A stretch of DNA of 64,000 nucleotides. Origin: Mycobacterium intracellulare ATCC 13950 (GTDB lineage: Bacteria > Actinomycetota > Actinomycetes > Mycobacteriales > Mycobacteriaceae). The DNA lies in NCBI RefSeq assembly GCF_000277125.1, contig NC_016946.1:2542001-2606000 (forward strand). The letters run 5' to 3'. The position numbers and the translations under genes are program-made. Each line of letters opens with the position of its first letter. The stretch's first letter is position 1. A model generated the notes under the pieces. That model saw only the letters and a program-made list of their open reading frames with translations. It was not told the DNA's origin and did not search any database. Positions 17,391-29,950 of the stretch are shown here, one piece after another.

Positions 17391-20300
17391 ATGGTGGACC
17401 AACTCCAGCATGCGACCGAGGCGCTGCGGAAAGCGCTGGTCCAGGTTGAACGCCTGAAGCGCACCAATCGCGCGCTACTGGAGCGGTCAAGCGAGCCGAT
17501 CGCGATCGTCGGCATGTCCTGCCGCTTTCCCGGCGGCGTCGACAGCCCCGAGTCGCTCTGGCAAATGGTGGCCGACGGCCGCGACGTGATCTCGGAGTTT
17601 CCCGCCGACCGAGGATGGGACCTCGGGGCGCTGTACGACCCCGATCCCGACGCCCGCCACAAGTGCTATGTGAACGCCGGCGGTTTCGTCGACGGTGTCG
17701 CGGATTTCGATCCGGCCTTCTTCGGCATCGCGCCCAGTGAAGCCCTGGCGATGGATCCCCAGCACCGGATGTTGCTGGAGCTGTCCTGGGAAGCGTTGGA
17801 GCGGGCCGGGATTGACCCCAGTGGCCTGCGTGGCAGCGCCACCGGGGTGTTCGCGGGGCTCATCGTGCAGGGCTACGGCATGCTCGCCGAGGAGATCGAG
17901 GGTTACCGGCTGACCGGCATGACCTCGAGTGTGGCCTCGGGGCGGGTGTCGTATGTGCTGGGGCTGGAGGGTCCGGCGGTGTCGGTGGACACGGCGTGCT
18001 CGTCGTCGTTGGTGGCCTTGCACATGGCGGTGCAGTCGCTGCGTTCGGGGGAGTGCGATCTGGCGCTGGCCGGCGGCGCGACCGTCAACGCCACGCCGAC
18101 GGTCTTTGTCGAATTCAGCCGGCACCGGGGACTGGCACCCGACGGGCGATGCAAGGCGTACGCCGGCGCGGCCGACGGCGTCGGCTGGTCTGAGGGCGGG
18201 GCGATCCTGGTCGTCGAGCGGCTGTCGGATGCGCAGCGGTTGGGGCATCCGGTGTTGGCGGTGGTGCGGGGTTCGGCGGTCAATCAGGATGGTGCCTCCA
18301 ATGGGTTGACTGCGCCCAATGGTCCCTCGCAGCAGCGGGTGGTGCGTGCGGCGCTGGCCAACGCGGGCCTGGCCGCGTCGGAGGTCGACGTCGTGGAAGG
18401 GCACGGCACTGGGACCACGCTGGGTGATCCGATCGAGGCGCAGGCGTTGTTGGCCACGTACGGGCAGGATCGGGGTCCTAGCGGGCCGTTGTGGTTGGGG
18501 TCGATCAAGTCGAACATGGGTCACACGCAGGCCGCCGCGGGTGTGGCGGGTGTGATCAAGATGGTGCAGGCCATGCGCCATGAAACGCTGCCCGCGACAC
18601 TGCATGTCGATGAGCCCAGCCCGCATGTCGACTGGTCGGCGGGTGCGGTGTCGTTGCTGACCGAGGCCCAGCCCTGGGGTGCGGATCGTCCGCGGCGGGC
18701 GGGGGTGTCGTCGTTTGGCATCAGCGGCACCAACGCCCACGTGATCATCGAGGCCGCCCCCGCCGAAACCGTTGAGGTCACCGAGCGCCCCGAGGTGCCC
18801 GTGGTGCCGTGGGCGTTGTCGGCGAAGTCGGCCAGGGCGCTGGCGGCCCAGGCGGCGCGGCTGGCCGAATACCTGCGTGCCCACCACGAATTGGACGTCG
18901 CGGACGTGGGATGGACGCTGGCCGGTCGCGCGACGTTCGAGCATCGGGCCGTCATCGTCGCCGACGACCGGGACCGGTTGCTGGCCGGGCTGGACGAGCT
19001 GGCCAACGATGACCCGACCGGGTCCGTCCTGCGGGGCATCGCGACGCCGGCGGGCAAGACCGTGTTCGTCTTCCCCGGACAGGGCTCCCAATGGCTGGGC
19101 ATGGGCATCGAACTGCTCGATACCGCACCTGTATTCGCACAACAGATCCAGGCGTGCGAAGAGGCGTTCGCCGAATTCGTCGACTGGTCGCTGATCGACG
19201 TGCTGCGCGGCGCACCCGGCGCACCCGGAATGGATCGCGTCGACGTGGTGCAGCCGGTGCTCTTCGCGGTGATGGTGTCGCTGGCCGAGCTGTGGAAATC
19301 GGTCGGGGTGAGCCCGGACGCGGTGATCGGCCACTCGCAAGGGGAAATCGCCGCGGCCTACGTCGCGGGAGCCTTGTCGTTGCGCGACGCAGCCCGGGTG
19401 GTCACGCTGCGCAGCAAGCTGCTGCGCTCGCTGGCCGGCCCCGGGGGCATGCTGTCGATCGCCTGCAGCACCGAGCGGGCCCGGGAGTTGTTGGCGCCCT
19501 ATGGTAGTCGGGTCAGCATCGCCGCCGTCAACGGCCGGTCGGCGGTCGTGGTGTCGGGCGACGTGGCCGCGCTCGACGAACTCGTCGGGTTCTGCGCCGA
19601 CCTCGAACTGCGGACCCGGCGCATCGACGTGGACTACGCCTCGCACTCGGTGGAGGTCGAGGCGATCCGCGACGACCTCGCCCAGGCGCTGTCCGGCATC
19701 GAGCCGCGTTCCTCGCGCATCGCGTTCTTTTCCACCGTGACCGGAAACCGCCTGGACACAGCGGGTTTGGACGCCGACTACTGGTACCGCAACATCCGGC
19801 AGACCGTGCAGTTCGACCAGGCCGTGCGGAGCGCGAGCGAGCACGGATACCGGACGTTCATCGAATCCAGCCCGCACCCGGCCCTGGTCGCGGGCATCGA
19901 GGACACCGCCAACCATCATGCCGGCCGCGACGCCGAGGCCTCCGAAGCCAAGGTCATTCCGACCCTGGGTCGCGACGACGGCGGGCTCGACCGATTCCTG
20001 ACGTCCGCTGCCACCGCGTTCGTCGCGGGAGTGAGCGTGGGTTGGCGTGGTGTGCTGGACGGGGCCGGCTTCGTCGAGCTGCCCACGTATGCCTTTGACC
20101 GCCGGCGGTTTTGGCTGTCCGGCGAAGGAGCCGCGGCCGACGCCACCGGCCTGGGCCTGGGAGCCAGCGAGCACCCGCTGCTGAGCGCAGTGGTCGAACT
20201 GCCGTCCTCGGGCGGGGTCGTGCTGACGGGCCGCCTGTCGCCCAGCCTGCAGGGGTGGCTGACCGACCACGCCGTGTCCGGTGCGGTCGTGTTCCCCGGG

Positions 20301-23300
20301 GCCGGCTTTGTGGAATTGGCGATCCGCGCCGGCGACGAAGTCGGGTGTTCGACGGTCGACGAACTGACCCTGCAGGCGCCATTGATGTTGCCCGCCAAGG
20401 GCTCCGGAGCGGGATCGGTGGCCGTACAGGTCGTGGTGGGCCCGGCCACGGAAACCGGTCAGCGCGTCGTGTCGATCTTCTCGCGGCCGGACACCGGCTC
20501 GGGCTGGGTATGCCACGCCGAGGGCACACTGAGCACCGGCTCGGTCGAGCCGGGCGCGGACCTGTCGGCCTGGCCGCCGGCGGGCGCCGTCGCGGTCGAC
20601 CCGGCCGACGGTTACGAGCAATTGGCCGCCCGCGGTTACGGTTACGGCCCGGCGTTCCAGGGCCTGACCGCGGCCTGGGTGCGCGGCGACGAGATCTTCG
20701 CCGAGGTGCGGCTGCCCGACGCCGCCGGGAGCGTCAATGGGTTCGGCGTGCACCCGGCGCTGCTCGACGCGGCCATGCACGCGCTGGTCATCGGCCACCA
20801 AATGGCCGACCACACCGACGAAGTGGTGTTGCCGTTCTTCTGGCAGGGCGTGTCGCTGCACGCCGCGGGCGCATCGGCGGTGCGCGCACGCATCGCGCCG
20901 GCGGGCGCCAGTGCGGTGTCGATCGAACTGGCCGACGGCCTCGGATTGCCGGTGCTGTCGGTGCGCGCGATGGTGGCGCGCTCGGTGAGCGAGCGGCAGC
21001 TGCGCGCGGCGGTGTCGGCCTCGGGTCCCGACCGGCTCTTCGAGGTGGAGTGGTCGCCGGCGACCGCCGGCGCGGGCGAGACGCCCCCGCACGAAGTCTT
21101 CGAATCCCTTGCGGCCGAGGAAGACCCGATCACGGGATCGTATCGTCGCACGCATGAGGCCCTGGCCGCCGTGCGGTCGTGGCTGTCCGAGCGCGACTCC
21201 GGGCTGCTGGTCGTCGCGACGCGCGGCGCGATGGGACTGGCGGGGGAGGACGTCCCCGACCTGGCCGGCGCGGCGGTGTGGGGGCTGGTCCGGTCGGCGC
21301 AGACCGAGCATCCCGGCCGGATCGTGCTGGTGGATTCCGATGTCGCGCTGGACGATAGCGCGATAGCGACCGCTCTCGCCGTCGGCGAGCCGCAGGTGCT
21401 GCTGCGCGACGGCAAGGCCCACACCGCACGGGTGCGCGGCAGCCGTGCGGTCGGCGGCATCATGACACCGCCGGAAAGCGGCCCCTGGCGGCTGGGCATC
21501 AGCAGCGCGGGCACCTTCGAAAACCTGCAACTCGAGCCGGTTCCCAACGCCGACGCTCCACTGGAGCCGGGTCAGGTTCGGGTGGCCCTGCGCGCGATCG
21601 CCACCAACTTCCGCGATGTCATGATCACCCTGGGCATGTTCACCCACGAGGCGCTGCTCGGCGGCGAAGGCGCCGGAGTCGTGGTCGAGGTCGGACCGGG
21701 TGTCACCGAATTCGAGGTCGGCGATTCGGTGTACGGCTTCTTCCCCGACGGCAGCGGCACCCTGGTGCCCGGCGACGTCCGTCTGCTGCAGCGCAAGCCG
21801 GCCGACTGGTCCTACGCCGAAGCCGCCGGCATCTCAGCGGTTTTCACCACCGCCTACATGGCGTTCATCCACCTGGCCGAGGTCCAGCCCGGGCAGCGAG
21901 TGTTGGTGCACGCCGCCGCGGGTGGGGTCGGGATGGCCGCCGTCCAGCTCGCCCGGCACCTCGGCCTGGAGGTGTTCGCCACCGCGAGCCGCGGCAAATG
22001 GGACACGTTGCGGGCCATGGGCTTCGACGACGACCACATCTCGGACTCCCGCAGCCTCGAGTTCGAGGACAAGTTCCGCTCGGTCACCGGCGGGGCCGGC
22101 ATGGACGTGGTGCTGGACTCGCTGGCCGGCGAATTCGTCGACGCCTCCCTGCGCCTGGTCGCCCCGGGCGGCATGTTCCTGGAAATGGGCAAGACCGACA
22201 TCCGCGACCCGGGCGCGGTGGCCCAGGAATACCCGGACGTCCGCTACCGCGCCTTCGACCTGTTCGAGCCCGGACGTCCTCGCATGCATCAGTGGATGAT
22301 CGAGCTCGCCGGCCTGTTCGACGCCGGGGTCCTGGAACCGTTGCCGGTGACGACCTTTGACGTGCGGCGCGGTCGCGCGGCCTTGCGGTACCTGAGCCAG
22401 GCCCGCCACATCGGCAAGGTCGTCATGACTGTGCCTACCGGACCGGGTGCCGGCCTGGCCTCGGGCACCGTGCTGATCACCGGCGGGACCGGCATGGCGG
22501 GATCGACGCTGGCGCGTCACCTGGTGGCGCACCACGGCGTCGAGGACCTGGCGCTGCTGAGCCGGCGCGGACCGGACGCGCCGGGAGCCGCCGAGCTGAT
22601 CGCCGAGCTGGAAGCGGCCGGCGCCCGGGCGCGAGTGATCGCCTGCGACGCGGCCGACCGGACGGCGCTGGCCGCGGTGATCACCGAACTCTCGGCGACT
22701 CGGCCTCTGTCCGGCGTGATCCACGCGGCCGGCGTGCTCGACGACGCGATGCTCACCTCGCTGACACCCGAGCGGATCGACGCGGTGCTGCGGTCCAAGA
22801 TCGACGCGGCCTGGAACCTGCATGAACTGACCCGCGACCTGAATCTGTCGGCATTCGTGATGTTTTCCTCGATGGCCGGGCTGGTGGGCTCGTCGGGCCA
22901 GGGCAACTACGGCGCCGCGAACTCGTTCCTCGACGCGCTCGCGGCGCATCGGCGCGCGCACGGGCTGCCGGCGATCTCGCTGGGCTGGGGCCTGTGGGAC
23001 CAGGCCAGCGCCATGACCGGCGGGCTCGACGCCGCCGACCTCGCCCGGCTGGGCCGCGACGGGATCCTGGCGCTGTCCTCGGACGAGGCCATGGAACTGT
23101 TCGACACGGCATTGATCGTCGACGAACCCTTCCTGGCGCCCGCCCGCATCGATCTCGGCGCGCTGCGCGCCCACGCGGTCGCGGTGCCGCCGATGTTCGC
23201 CGACCTGGTCAACGCGCCCACGCGGCGCCGGGTCGACGACTCGCTCGCGGCCGCGAAGTCCAAATCGGCTCTGGCGCATCGCCTCGACGGCCTGTCCGAA

Positions 23301-26300
23301 GCCGAGCAGCACGCCGTGCTGCTGGACCTGGTGCGCTCCCACATCGCCACCGTGCTGGGCAACACCTCCGCCGAGGCGATCGACCCGGACAAGGCGTTCC
23401 AGGAGTTGGGCTTTGACTCGCTGACCGCGGTCGAAATGCGCAACCGGCTCAAAACCGCGACGGGATTGGCGCTTTCGCCCACGCTGATATTCGACTACCC
23501 GACACCCAACGGCCTGGCCGGCTACATCCGCACCGAACTCGCCGGGGCCCCGCAGGAGATCAAGCACGCCCCGGTCGCGCGCGCCACCGAGGACGATCCG
23601 ATCGTGATCGTCGGCATGGCGTGCCGCTATCCCGGCGGGGTGAATTCGCCCGAGGATCTGTGGCAGATGCTCACCGAGCGCCGCGACGTCCTCTCCGATT
23701 TCCCGACCGACCGCGGTTGGGATCTGGCCGGCGTGTACAACCCTGATCCCGACGTCCCGGGCACCTGCTACACCCGGACCGGCGGTTTCGTCGATGGTGT
23801 CGCGGATTTCGATCCGGCCTTCTTCGGCATCGCGCCGAGTGAGGCCCTGGCGATGGATCCGCAGCAACGCATGTTCCTCGAGCTCTCCTGGGAAGCCTTG
23901 GAGCGGGCGGGAATTGAACCCGGCGCGCTGCGTGGCAGTGCCACCGGCATGTTCGCCGGCGTGTACACGCAGGGCTACGGCATCGACGCCGCGCCCACCG
24001 CGGAAGGCTTCCGGCTGACCGGTCAGTCCTCGAGTGTGGCCTCGGGGCGGGTGTCGTATGTGCTGGGGCTGGAGGGTCCGGCGGTGTCGGTGGACACGGC
24101 GTGCTCGTCGTCGTTGGTGGCGTTGCACATGGCGGTGCAGTCGTTGCGTTCGGGGGAGTGCGATCTGGCGCTGGCCGGCGGCGTCACGGTCAACGCGACG
24201 CCCGACATCTTCGTCGAGTTCAGCCGCATGCGCGGGTTGTCCGTCGACGGCCGGTGCAAGGCGTACGCCGGCGCGGCCGACGGCACCGGATTCTCCGAGG
24301 GCGGCGGCATGCTCGTGGTGGAGCGGTTGTCGGATGCGCAGCGGTTGGGTCATCCGGTGTTGGCGGTGGTGCGGGGTTCGGCGGTCAATCAGGATGGTGC
24401 CTCCAATGGGTTGACTGCGCCCAATGGTCCCTCGCAGCAGCGGGTGGTGCGTGCGGCGTTGGCCAATGCGGGGTTGTCGGCGGCCGAGGTGGATGTGGTC
24501 GAGGGGCATGGCACCGGGACGACGTTGGGTGATCCGATCGAGGCGCAGGCGTTGTTGGCGACTTATGGGCAGGACCGTGGTTCGGGCGGGCCGTTGTGGC
24601 TGGGGTCGATCAAGTCGAACATGGGCCACACGCAGGCCGCCGCGGGTGTTGCCGGTGTGATCAAGATGGTGCAGGCCATGCGCCATGAAACGCTGCCCGC
24701 GACACTGCATGTCGATGAGCCCAGCCCGCATGTCGACTGGTCGGCGGGTGCGGTGTCGTTGCTCACCGAGGCCCGGGCCTGGAGTGCGGAGCGTCCGCGC
24801 CGGGCCGGGGTGTCGTCGTTCGGCATCAGCGGCACCAACGCCCACGTGATCATCGAGGCCGCACCCGCCGAAACCGTTCAGGTCACCGAGCGCCCCGAGG
24901 TGCCGGTCCTCCCGTGGGTGGTGTCGGCGAAATCGCCGTCGGCGTTGAGGTCTCAGGCCGCCCGGCTGGCGACCCACCTGCGCGCCCACCCGGATCTGGA
25001 CGCCGTCGATGTGGGCTGGACGCTGGCGGGCCGGTCGACCTTCGAACAGCGGGCCGTCATCGTCGCCGATGACCGTGACCGCCTGCTGGCCGGGCTGGAC
25101 GAGCTGGCCGCAGACGAACTGGCCCAATCAATCATTCGCGGGACGGCGGCGCCCGGCGGCAAGACCGTGTTCGTCTTCCCCGGTCAGGGCTCCCAACTAC
25201 TCGGCATGGGTAGGGGATTGCACGACGCGTACCCGATGTTCGCCGAGGCCTTCGACGCCGTCCTGGCCGAACTGGACCAGCACCTGCTGCGCCCCCTGCG
25301 CGACGTCATCTGGGGCAGCGACGAAAGCCTGCTGAACACCACCGAATTCGCGCAGCCGGCGCTGTTCGCGGTGGAAGTCGCGCTGTTCCGGCTGCTCGAA
25401 TCCTGGGGCATACACCCCGACTTCGTGATGGGCCACTCGATCGGCGAGCTGTCCGCCGCCCACGCCGCCGGCGTCCTGTCGCTGAAGAACGCCGCCGTCC
25501 TCGTCGCCGCCCGCGGCCGATTCATGCAGGCGCTGCCTGCGGGCGGGGCGATGGTCGCCGTGCAGGCCACCGAAGACGAGGTGCGGCCGCTGCTCGTGCC
25601 CTCCGAACAAGACAGCGTGGGCATCGCTGCCGTCAACGGGCCTGCCTCCGTGGTGATTTCGGGAACGCAAGGCGCGGTGACCGCGATCGCGGACCAGCTC
25701 CGCGCCGAGGGCCGCCGCGTCCATCAACTCGCCGTCTCGCACGCGTTCCACTCCCCGTTGATGGACGCCATGATCGACGAATTCGGCACCGTGGCGGCGG
25801 GACTGACCATCGGCAAGCCGACCATCCCGATCGTGTCCAACGTGACCGGCGGGCTGGCCACCGATGACTTCGGAACCGCGGCGTACTGGAAGCGGCACGT
25901 CCGCGAGGCGGTGCGATTCGCCGACAGCGTCCGATTCGTCCATGCGGCCGGCGGCAACCGATTCCTCGAAGTTGGGCCGAGCAGCGGTCTGACGGCGTCG
26001 ATCGAGGAAACGCTGGCCGACAACCCGGTAACGACGATGTCCGCGCTCCGCAAGGACCGGCCGGAGCCGACGGCCCTGGTCAACGCCGTCGCGCACGGGT
26101 TCGTCGCCGGCATGGCGGTGGACTGGCGCGGCGCCATCGGCACGGCGAATCTCGTCGAACTGCCCACGTATGCCTTTGATCGGCGGCGCTTTTGGCTCTC
26201 GCGCGACGATGCCCCCGCCGATGCCGCGGGCCTGGGCCTGGCCCCCGGCGAACACGCCCTGCTGGGCGCGGTGGTCGAACTGCCGGCGTCGGGTGGGGTG

Positions 26301-29300
26301 GTGTTGACCGGTCGGTTGTCCTCGGGTACGCAAGGCTGGCTGGCCGATCATGCCGTCGGCGGTGTCGTGCTGTTCCCGGGTGCGGGATTCGTCGAGTTGG
26401 CCATCCGCGCCGGCGACGAGGTGGGCTGCGGAATCCTCGACGAGTTGAATCTGGCCGCGCCGCTGGTGCTCCCGGCCGGCGGCTCGGTCGCGGTTCAGGT
26501 CGTGGTCGGTGGCCCGGACGACTCGGGTGCGCGCGCGGTGTCGGTGTTCTCACGGGCCGAAGCGGGCTCGGGCTGGTCGTTGCACGCCGAAGGCGTGCTG
26601 CGCGCGGGGTCGGTGGAGCCGGGCGCGGACCTGTCCGCGTGGCCACCCGCGGGGGCGGTCCCGGTGGAGGTCGGCGACGGGTACGAGCAACTGGCCGAGC
26701 GTGGTTACGGGTACGGGCCCGCGTTCCGTGGCCTGACCTCGATGTGGCGCCGTGGCGACGAAATCTTCGCCGAAGTGACCCTGCCGTCCGACGCCGGGGT
26801 GTCGGTGAGCGGGTTCGGGGTCCACCCGGTGCTGCTGGACGCGGCGCTGCACGCGGTCATCTTGTCGTCCGAGAGCGACGAGCTCGCCCCGGGTTCGATA
26901 CTGGTGCCGTTCTCCTGGCAGCAGGTGTCGTTGCACGCCGCGGGGGCGGCGGCGGTGCGCGCCCGGATCATGCCCGTGGGCGCCTCGGCGGTATCGATCG
27001 AACTGGCCGATGGGCTCGGACTGCCGGTGCTCTCGGTGGCATCGATGGTGGCCCGTCCGGTGACCGATCAGCAGCTCCTGGCCGCGGTGTCTAACTCGGG
27101 ACCGGACCGGCTCTTCGAGCTGATTTGGTCCGCTCAGCCGACATCGACGGTGCAGCCGGTGTCGGTAAGCGCTTGGGGTGCACCGGAATCCGCGGAATAC
27201 GACAACGGCGAGGCCGGACTATCCGTGGTGCTGTTCGAATCGGAGCCGGTGTCGGGCGACGTGATCACCGAGGTGTACGCGGCGACGCGAGCGGTGCTGC
27301 CGGTGCTGCAGTCCTGGTTGTCCCGCGACGTCACCGGGACGCTGGTGGTGGCGACCCGGGGCGCGATGACGTTGCCCGGGGAGGACGTCACCGATTTGGC
27401 CGGCGCGGCGGTGTGGGGCCTGGTGCGGTCGGCGCAGACCGAACACCCCGGCCGCATCGTGCTCGTCGACACGGACGCGCCGCTGGATCCCGATGCGATC
27501 GCCGCCGTGTTGGCGGTCGGCGAGCCGCAGGCGTTGCGGCGCAACGGGATGGTCTACACCGCGCGGGTGCTCGGCAGCCGCGCGGTCGGCGGCCTGCTGA
27601 CGCCGCCCGAGCAGGGCCCGTGGCGGTTGGGCATGAGCAGCTACGGCACGATCGAGAATCTGCGGATAGAGCGGATTCCCGACGCCGACGCGCCGCTGGG
27701 ACCCGGGCAGGTGCGGGTGGCGCTGTCGGCCATCGCCGCCAACTTCCGTGACGTCATGATCGCGTTGGGCCTCTATCCCGACCCGGACGCGATCATGGGC
27801 ATCGAGGCAGCCGGCGTGATCACCGAAACCGCCTCGCAGGACGGGCGTTTCGAGGTCGGCGACCGCGTCATGGGGCTGTTCCCTGACGGCACCGGAACGA
27901 TCGCCAAAACCGACGAGCGCCTGCTTGTCAAGGTGCCGGCGGGATGGTCACACACCGCCGCGGCGACTGCTTCGGTGGTGTTCGCCACGGCGCGCTACGC
28001 CCTGGTGGATCTGGCCGCCGCGAAGCCCGGTCAGCGGGTGCTGGTGCACGCCGCCGCCGGCGGGGTAGGAATGGCCGCGGTCCAGCTGGCCCGCCAGATC
28101 GGGCTGGAAGTGTTCGCGACGGCAAGCCGTGGCAAGTGGGACACGCTGCGGGCCATGGGGTTCGACGACGACCACATCGGCGATTCGCGCAGCCTTGAGT
28201 TCGAGGACAAGTTCCGCGCGGTCACCGGCAGGACCGGCACGGCCGGGATGGATATCGTGCTCGACTCGCTGTCCGGCGAATTCGTGGACGCCTCCCTGCG
28301 GCTGGTCGCGCCGGGCGGGGTGTTCCTGGAGATGGGCAAGACCGACATCCGCGACCCCGAGGTCGTCGCGCGCGACCACTCCGGGGTGCGTTACCGCGCC
28401 TTCGATCTCTTCGAAGCCGGACCGGACCGCATCGCCCAGATGCTCGACGAGCTGGCCGCCATGTTCGCCGAAGACGTGCTGAGGCCGCTGCCGGTGACCC
28501 GATTCGACGTGCGCCGTGCGCCCGCCGCGCTGCGCTATCTGAGCCAGGCCCGCCACGTCGGCAAGGTCGTCATGACCATGCCGGACGCGTGGACGGCGGG
28601 CACCGTGTTGATCACCGGCGCCACCGGGATGGCCGGTTCGGCGGTCGCGCGGCACGTCGTGACCCGCCACGGCGCGCGGAACGTGGTGTTGGTCAGCCGG
28701 CGCGGTCTTGATGCGCCGGGGGCGGCGGAGCTCGTGGCCGAGCTGAGGGCGGCCGGCGCGCACGCGGAGGCGGTGGCCTGCGATGCCGCCGACCGCGAGG
28801 CCTTGGCCAAGGTGATCGCCGACATCCCGATGCAACGCCCGCTGACGGGGGTGATCCATGCCGCCGGCGTCTTGGACGACGCGGTGGTGACGTCGCTGAA
28901 TCCCGAGCGGATGGCCGCGGTGCTGCGTTCCAAGGTCGATGCGGCATGGAACTTGCACGAGTTGACCCGCGACCTGGATGTGTCGGCCTTCGTGATGTTT
29001 TCGTCGATCGCCGGCCTGGCGGGCGCCTCGGGACAGGCCAACTACGCCGCCGGCAACTCGTTCCTGGACGGGTTGGCCGCGCATCGACGCGCCCACGGCC
29101 TGCCGGCGATCTCGCTGGGCTGGGGGCTGTGGGATCAGGCCAGCGCCATGACCGGCGGGCTGGGCGCCGCCGACCTCGCCCGGTTCGGCCGGGACGGGAT
29201 CGTCGCGATGTCCTCGGAGCAGGCGCTGGAGCTGATGGACACCGCGCTCATCGTCGACGAGCCGTTCATGCTGCCCGCCCACATCGACCTCGCGGCGCTG

Positions 29301-29924
29301 CGGGTCAAGTTCGACTCGGGCACGCTGCCGCCCATGTTCGTCGATCTGATCAACGCGCCGACGCGACGCCAGGTCGACGACTCGCTGACCGCCGCCAAGT
29401 CGAAATCCGCTCTGCTGCAACGCCTCGAGGGGCTCCCCGAGGACGAGCAGCAGGCGATACTGCTGGACTTGGTGCGTTCGCACATCGCCACCGTGCTCGG
29501 CAGCTCCAGCCCGGAGGCGATCCACCCGGACCGGGCGTTCCAGGAGCTTGGCTTCGACTCCCTGACCGCGGTCGAGATGCGCAACCGGCTCAAAGCCGCG
29601 ACCGGGCTGGCGCTTTCACCCACGCTCATCTTCGACTATCCGAACTCCGCGGCGCTGGCGGGCTACATGCACCGAGAACTCGTGGGGGCGTCGGAACAAA
29701 CCCCGGGGGGCGCGGCGCCGGGCGAAGCCGAGATCCAGCGCGTCGTCGGGTCGATTCCGGTCAAGCGGCTCCGACAGGCCGGCGTTTTGGAACTGCTGCT
29801 GGCGCTGGCCGACGAATCCAACGGCAACGCGCAGTCCGCGGCGCCGGCGACCACCGAAAAGGACATCGCCGACATGGACCTCGATGACCTGGTCAACGCG
29901 GCGCTGCTGGACGACGACGACTAG
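17391..29924 (+). CDS. pks12: Mycoketide synthase Pks12, two-module type I polyketide synthase
   Basis: A 4177-residue synthase that makes the mycoketide chain of mannosyl-beta-1-phosphomycoketides by repeated use of two modules. A coiled N-terminal docking segment (residues 1-30) comes first. Module 1 has KS (C203, H338, H378), AT (S649 in GHSQG, YASH at 749-752: methylmalonyl type), DH (H960), ER (~1500), KR (~1693) and ACP (S2010). Module 2 has KS (from ~2066, C2238), AT (S2683 in GHSIG, HAFH at 2784-2787: malonyl type), DH (H2987), ER (~3550), KR (~3739) and ACP (S4057). There is no thioesterase. A C-terminal acidic docking tail ends [15 protein letters not shown]. The ATG at 17391 gives the M. 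tuberculosis N-terminus ([16 protein letters not shown]); a GTG lies just before it. Confidence 0.98.
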   Translation: MVDQLQHATEALRKALVQVERLKRTNRALLERSSEPIAIVGMSCRFPGGVDSPESLWQMVADGRDVISEFPADRGWDLGALYDPDPDARHKCYVNAGGFVDGVADFDPAFFGIAPSEALAMDPQHRMLLELSWEALERAGIDPSGLRGSATGVFAGLIVQGYGMLAEEIEGYRLTGMTSSVASGRVSYVLGLEGPAVSVDTACSSSLVALHMAVQSLRSGECDLALAGGATVNATPTVFVEFSRHRGLAPDGRCKAYAGAADGVGWSEGGAILVVERLSDAQRLGHPVLAVVRGSAVNQDGASNGLTAPNGPSQQRVVRAALANAGLAASEVDVVEGHGTGTTLGDPIEAQALLATYGQDRGPSGPLWLGSIKSNMGHTQAAAGVAGVIKMVQAMRHETLPATLHVDEPSPHVDWSAGAVSLLTEAQPWGADRPRRAGVSSFGISGTNAHVIIEAAPAETVEVTERPEVPVVPWALSAKSARALAAQAARLAEYLRAHHELDVADVGWTLAGRATFEHRAVIVADDRDRLLAGLDELANDDPTGSVLRGIATPAGKTVFVFPGQGSQWLGMGIELLDTAPVFAQQIQACEEAFAEFVDWSLIDVLRGAPGAPGMDRVDVVQPVLFAVMVSLAELWKSVGVSPDAVIGHSQGEIAAAYVAGALSLRDAARVVTLRSKLLRSLAGPGGMLSIACSTERARELLAPYGSRVSIAAVNGRSAVVVSGDVAALDELVGFCADLELRTRRIDVDYASHSVEVEAIRDDLAQALSGIEPRSSRIAFFSTVTGNRLDTAGLDADYWYRNIRQTVQFDQAVRSASEHGYRTFIESSPHPALVAGIEDTANHHAGRDAEASEAKVIPTLGRDDGGLDRFLTSAATAFVAGVSVGWRGVLDGAGFVELPTYAFDRRRFWLSGEGAAADATGLGLGASEHPLLSAVVELPSSGGVVLTGRLSPSLQGWLTDHAVSGAVVFPGAGFVELAIRAGDEVGCSTVDELTLQAPLMLPAKGSGAGSVAVQVVVGPATETGQRVVSIFSRPDTGSGWVCHAEGTLSTGSVEPGADLSAWPPAGAVAVDPADGYEQLAARGYGYGPAFQGLTAAWVRGDEIFAEVRLPDAAGSVNGFGVHPALLDAAMHALVIGHQMADHTDEVVLPFFWQGVSLHAAGASAVRARIAPAGASAVSIELADGLGLPVLSVRAMVARSVSERQLRAAVSASGPDRLFEVEWSPATAGAGETPPHEVFESLAAEEDPITGSYRRTHEALAAVRSWLSERDSGLLVVATRGAMGLAGEDVPDLAGAAVWGLVRSAQTEHPGRIVLVDSDVALDDSAIATALAVGEPQVLLRDGKAHTARVRGSRAVGGIMTPPESGPWRLGISSAGTFENLQLEPVPNADAPLEPGQVRVALRAIATNFRDVMITLGMFTHEALLGGEGAGVVVEVGPGVTEFEVGDSVYGFFPDGSGTLVPGDVRLLQRKPADWSYAEAAGISAVFTTAYMAFIHLAEVQPGQRVLVHAAAGGVGMAAVQLARHLGLEVFATASRGKWDTLRAMGFDDDHISDSRSLEFEDKFRSVTGGAGMDVVLDSLAGEFVDASLRLVAPGGMFLEMGKTDIRDPGAVAQEYPDVRYRAFDLFEPGRPRMHQWMIELAGLFDAGVLEPLPVTTFDVRRGRAALRYLSQARHIGKVVMTVPTGPGAGLASGTVLITGGTGMAGSTLARHLVAHHGVEDLALLSRRGPDAPGAAELIAELEAAGARARVIACDAADRTALAAVITELSATRPLSGVIHAAGVLDDAMLTSLTPERIDAVLRSKIDAAWNLHELTRDLNLSAFVMFSSMAGLVGSSGQGNYGAANSFLDALAAHRRAHGLPAISLGWGLWDQASAMTGGLDAADLARLGRDGILALSSDEAMELFDTALIVDEPFLAPARIDLGALRAHAVAVPPMFADLVNAPTRRRVDDSLAAAKSKSALAHRLDGLSEAEQHAVLLDLVRSHIATVLGNTSAEAIDPDKAFQELGFDSLTAVEMRNRLKTATGLALSPTLIFDYPTPNGLAGYIRTELAGAPQEIKHAPVARATEDDPIVIVGMACRYPGGVNSPEDLWQMLTERRDVLSDFPTDRGWDLAGVYNPDPDVPGTCYTRTGGFVDGVADFDPAFFGIAPSEALAMDPQQRMFLELSWEALERAGIEPGALRGSATGMFAGVYTQGYGIDAAPTAEGFRLTGQSSSVASGRVSYVLGLEGPAVSVDTACSSSLVALHMAVQSLRSGECDLALAGGVTVNATPDIFVEFSRMRGLSVDGRCKAYAGAADGTGFSEGGGMLVVERLSDAQRLGHPVLAVVRGSAVNQDGASNGLTAPNGPSQQRVVRAALANAGLSAAEVDVVEGHGTGTTLGDPIEAQALLATYGQDRGSGGPLWLGSIKSNMGHTQAAAGVAGVIKMVQAMRHETLPATLHVDEPSPHVDWSAGAVSLLTEARAWSAERPRRAGVSSFGISGTNAHVIIEAAPAETVQVTERPEVPVLPWVVSAKSPSALRSQAARLATHLRAHPDLDAVDVGWTLAGRSTFEQRAVIVADDRDRLLAGLDELAADELAQSIIRGTAAPGGKTVFVFPGQGSQLLGMGRGLHDAYPMFAEAFDAVLAELDQHLLRPLRDVIWGSDESLLNTTEFAQPALFAVEVALFRLLESWGIHPDFVMGHSIGELSAAHAAGVLSLKNAAVLVAARGRFMQALPAGGAMVAVQATEDEVRPLLVPSEQDSVGIAAVNGPASVVISGTQGAVTAIADQLRAEGRRVHQLAVSHAFHSPLMDAMIDEFGTVAAGLTIGKPTIPIVSNVTGGLATDDFGTAAYWKRHVREAVRFADSVRFVHAAGGNRFLEVGPSSGLTASIEETLADNPVTTMSALRKDRPEPTALVNAVAHGFVAGMAVDWRGAIGTANLVELPTYAFDRRRFWLSRDDAPADAAGLGLAPGEHALLGAVVELPASGGVVLTGRLSSGTQGWLADHAVGGVVLFPGAGFVELAIRAGDEVGCGILDELNLAAPLVLPAGGSVAVQVVVGGPDDSGARAVSVFSRAEAGSGWSLHAEGVLRAGSVEPGADLSAWPPAGAVPVEVGDGYEQLAERGYGYGPAFRGLTSMWRRGDEIFAEVTLPSDAGVSVSGFGVHPVLLDAALHAVILSSESDELAPGSILVPFSWQQVSLHAAGAAAVRARIMPVGASAVSIELADGLGLPVLSVASMVARPVTDQQLLAAVSNSGPDRLFELIWSAQPTSTVQPVSVSAWGAPESAEYDNGEAGLSVVLFESEPVSGDVITEVYAATRAVLPVLQSWLSRDVTGTLVVATRGAMTLPGEDVTDLAGAAVWGLVRSAQTEHPGRIVLVDTDAPLDPDAIAAVLAVGEPQALRRNGMVYTARVLGSRAVGGLLTPPEQGPWRLGMSSYGTIENLRIERIPDADAPLGPGQVRVALSAIAANFRDVMIALGLYPDPDAIMGIEAAGVITETASQDGRFEVGDRVMGLFPDGTGTIAKTDERLLVKVPAGWSHTAAATASVVFATARYALVDLAAAKPGQRVLVHAAAGGVGMAAVQLARQIGLEVFATASRGKWDTLRAMGFDDDHIGDSRSLEFEDKFRAVTGRTGTAGMDIVLDSLSGEFVDASLRLVAPGGVFLEMGKTDIRDPEVVARDHSGVRYRAFDLFEAGPDRIAQMLDELAAMFAEDVLRPLPVTRFDVRRAPAALRYLSQARHVGKVVMTMPDAWTAGTVLITGATGMAGSAVARHVVTRHGARNVVLVSRRGLDAPGAAELVAELRAAGAHAEAVACDAADREALAKVIADIPMQRPLTGVIHAAGVLDDAVVTSLNPERMAAVLRSKVDAAWNLHELTRDLDVSAFVMFSSIAGLAGASGQANYAAGNSFLDGLAAHRRAHGLPAISLGWGLWDQASAMTGGLGAADLARFGRDGIVAMSSEQALELMDTALIVDEPFMLPAHIDLAALRVKFDSGTLPPMFVDLINAPTRRQVDDSLTAAKSKSALLQRLEGLPEDEQQAILLDLVRSHIATVLGSSSPEAIHPDRAFQELGFDSLTAVEMRNRLKAATGLALSPTLIFDYPNSAALAGYMHRELVGASEQTPGGAAPGEAEIQRVVGSIPVKRLRQAGVLELLLALADESNGNAQSAAPATTEKDIADMDLDDLVNAALLDDDD
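17923..18658 (+). repeat. Module-1 KS segment near-identical to 24028-24763
   Basis: Three stretches of the first KS coding region are almost identical in DNA to the second KS at a constant offset of 6105 nt. In 17923-18078 versus 24028-24183 I see two differences. In 18223-18350 there is about one, and in 18496-18658 only a handful. Codons in these stretches are less GC-biased at third positions (for example TCGTCGTTGGTG) than the flanks. This looks like recent gene conversion between the modules. Confidence 0.85.
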
Positions 29925-29950
29925 CCACCTATGACCACCAAAGGCATTCA

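Noticed and set aside
17487..21647. A 1386-codon open frame on the minus strand inside pks12
   Set aside because: It lies wholly antisense to the first Pks12 module. Its length comes from high third-position GC, and the peptide is rich in R, G, H and Q with no domains.
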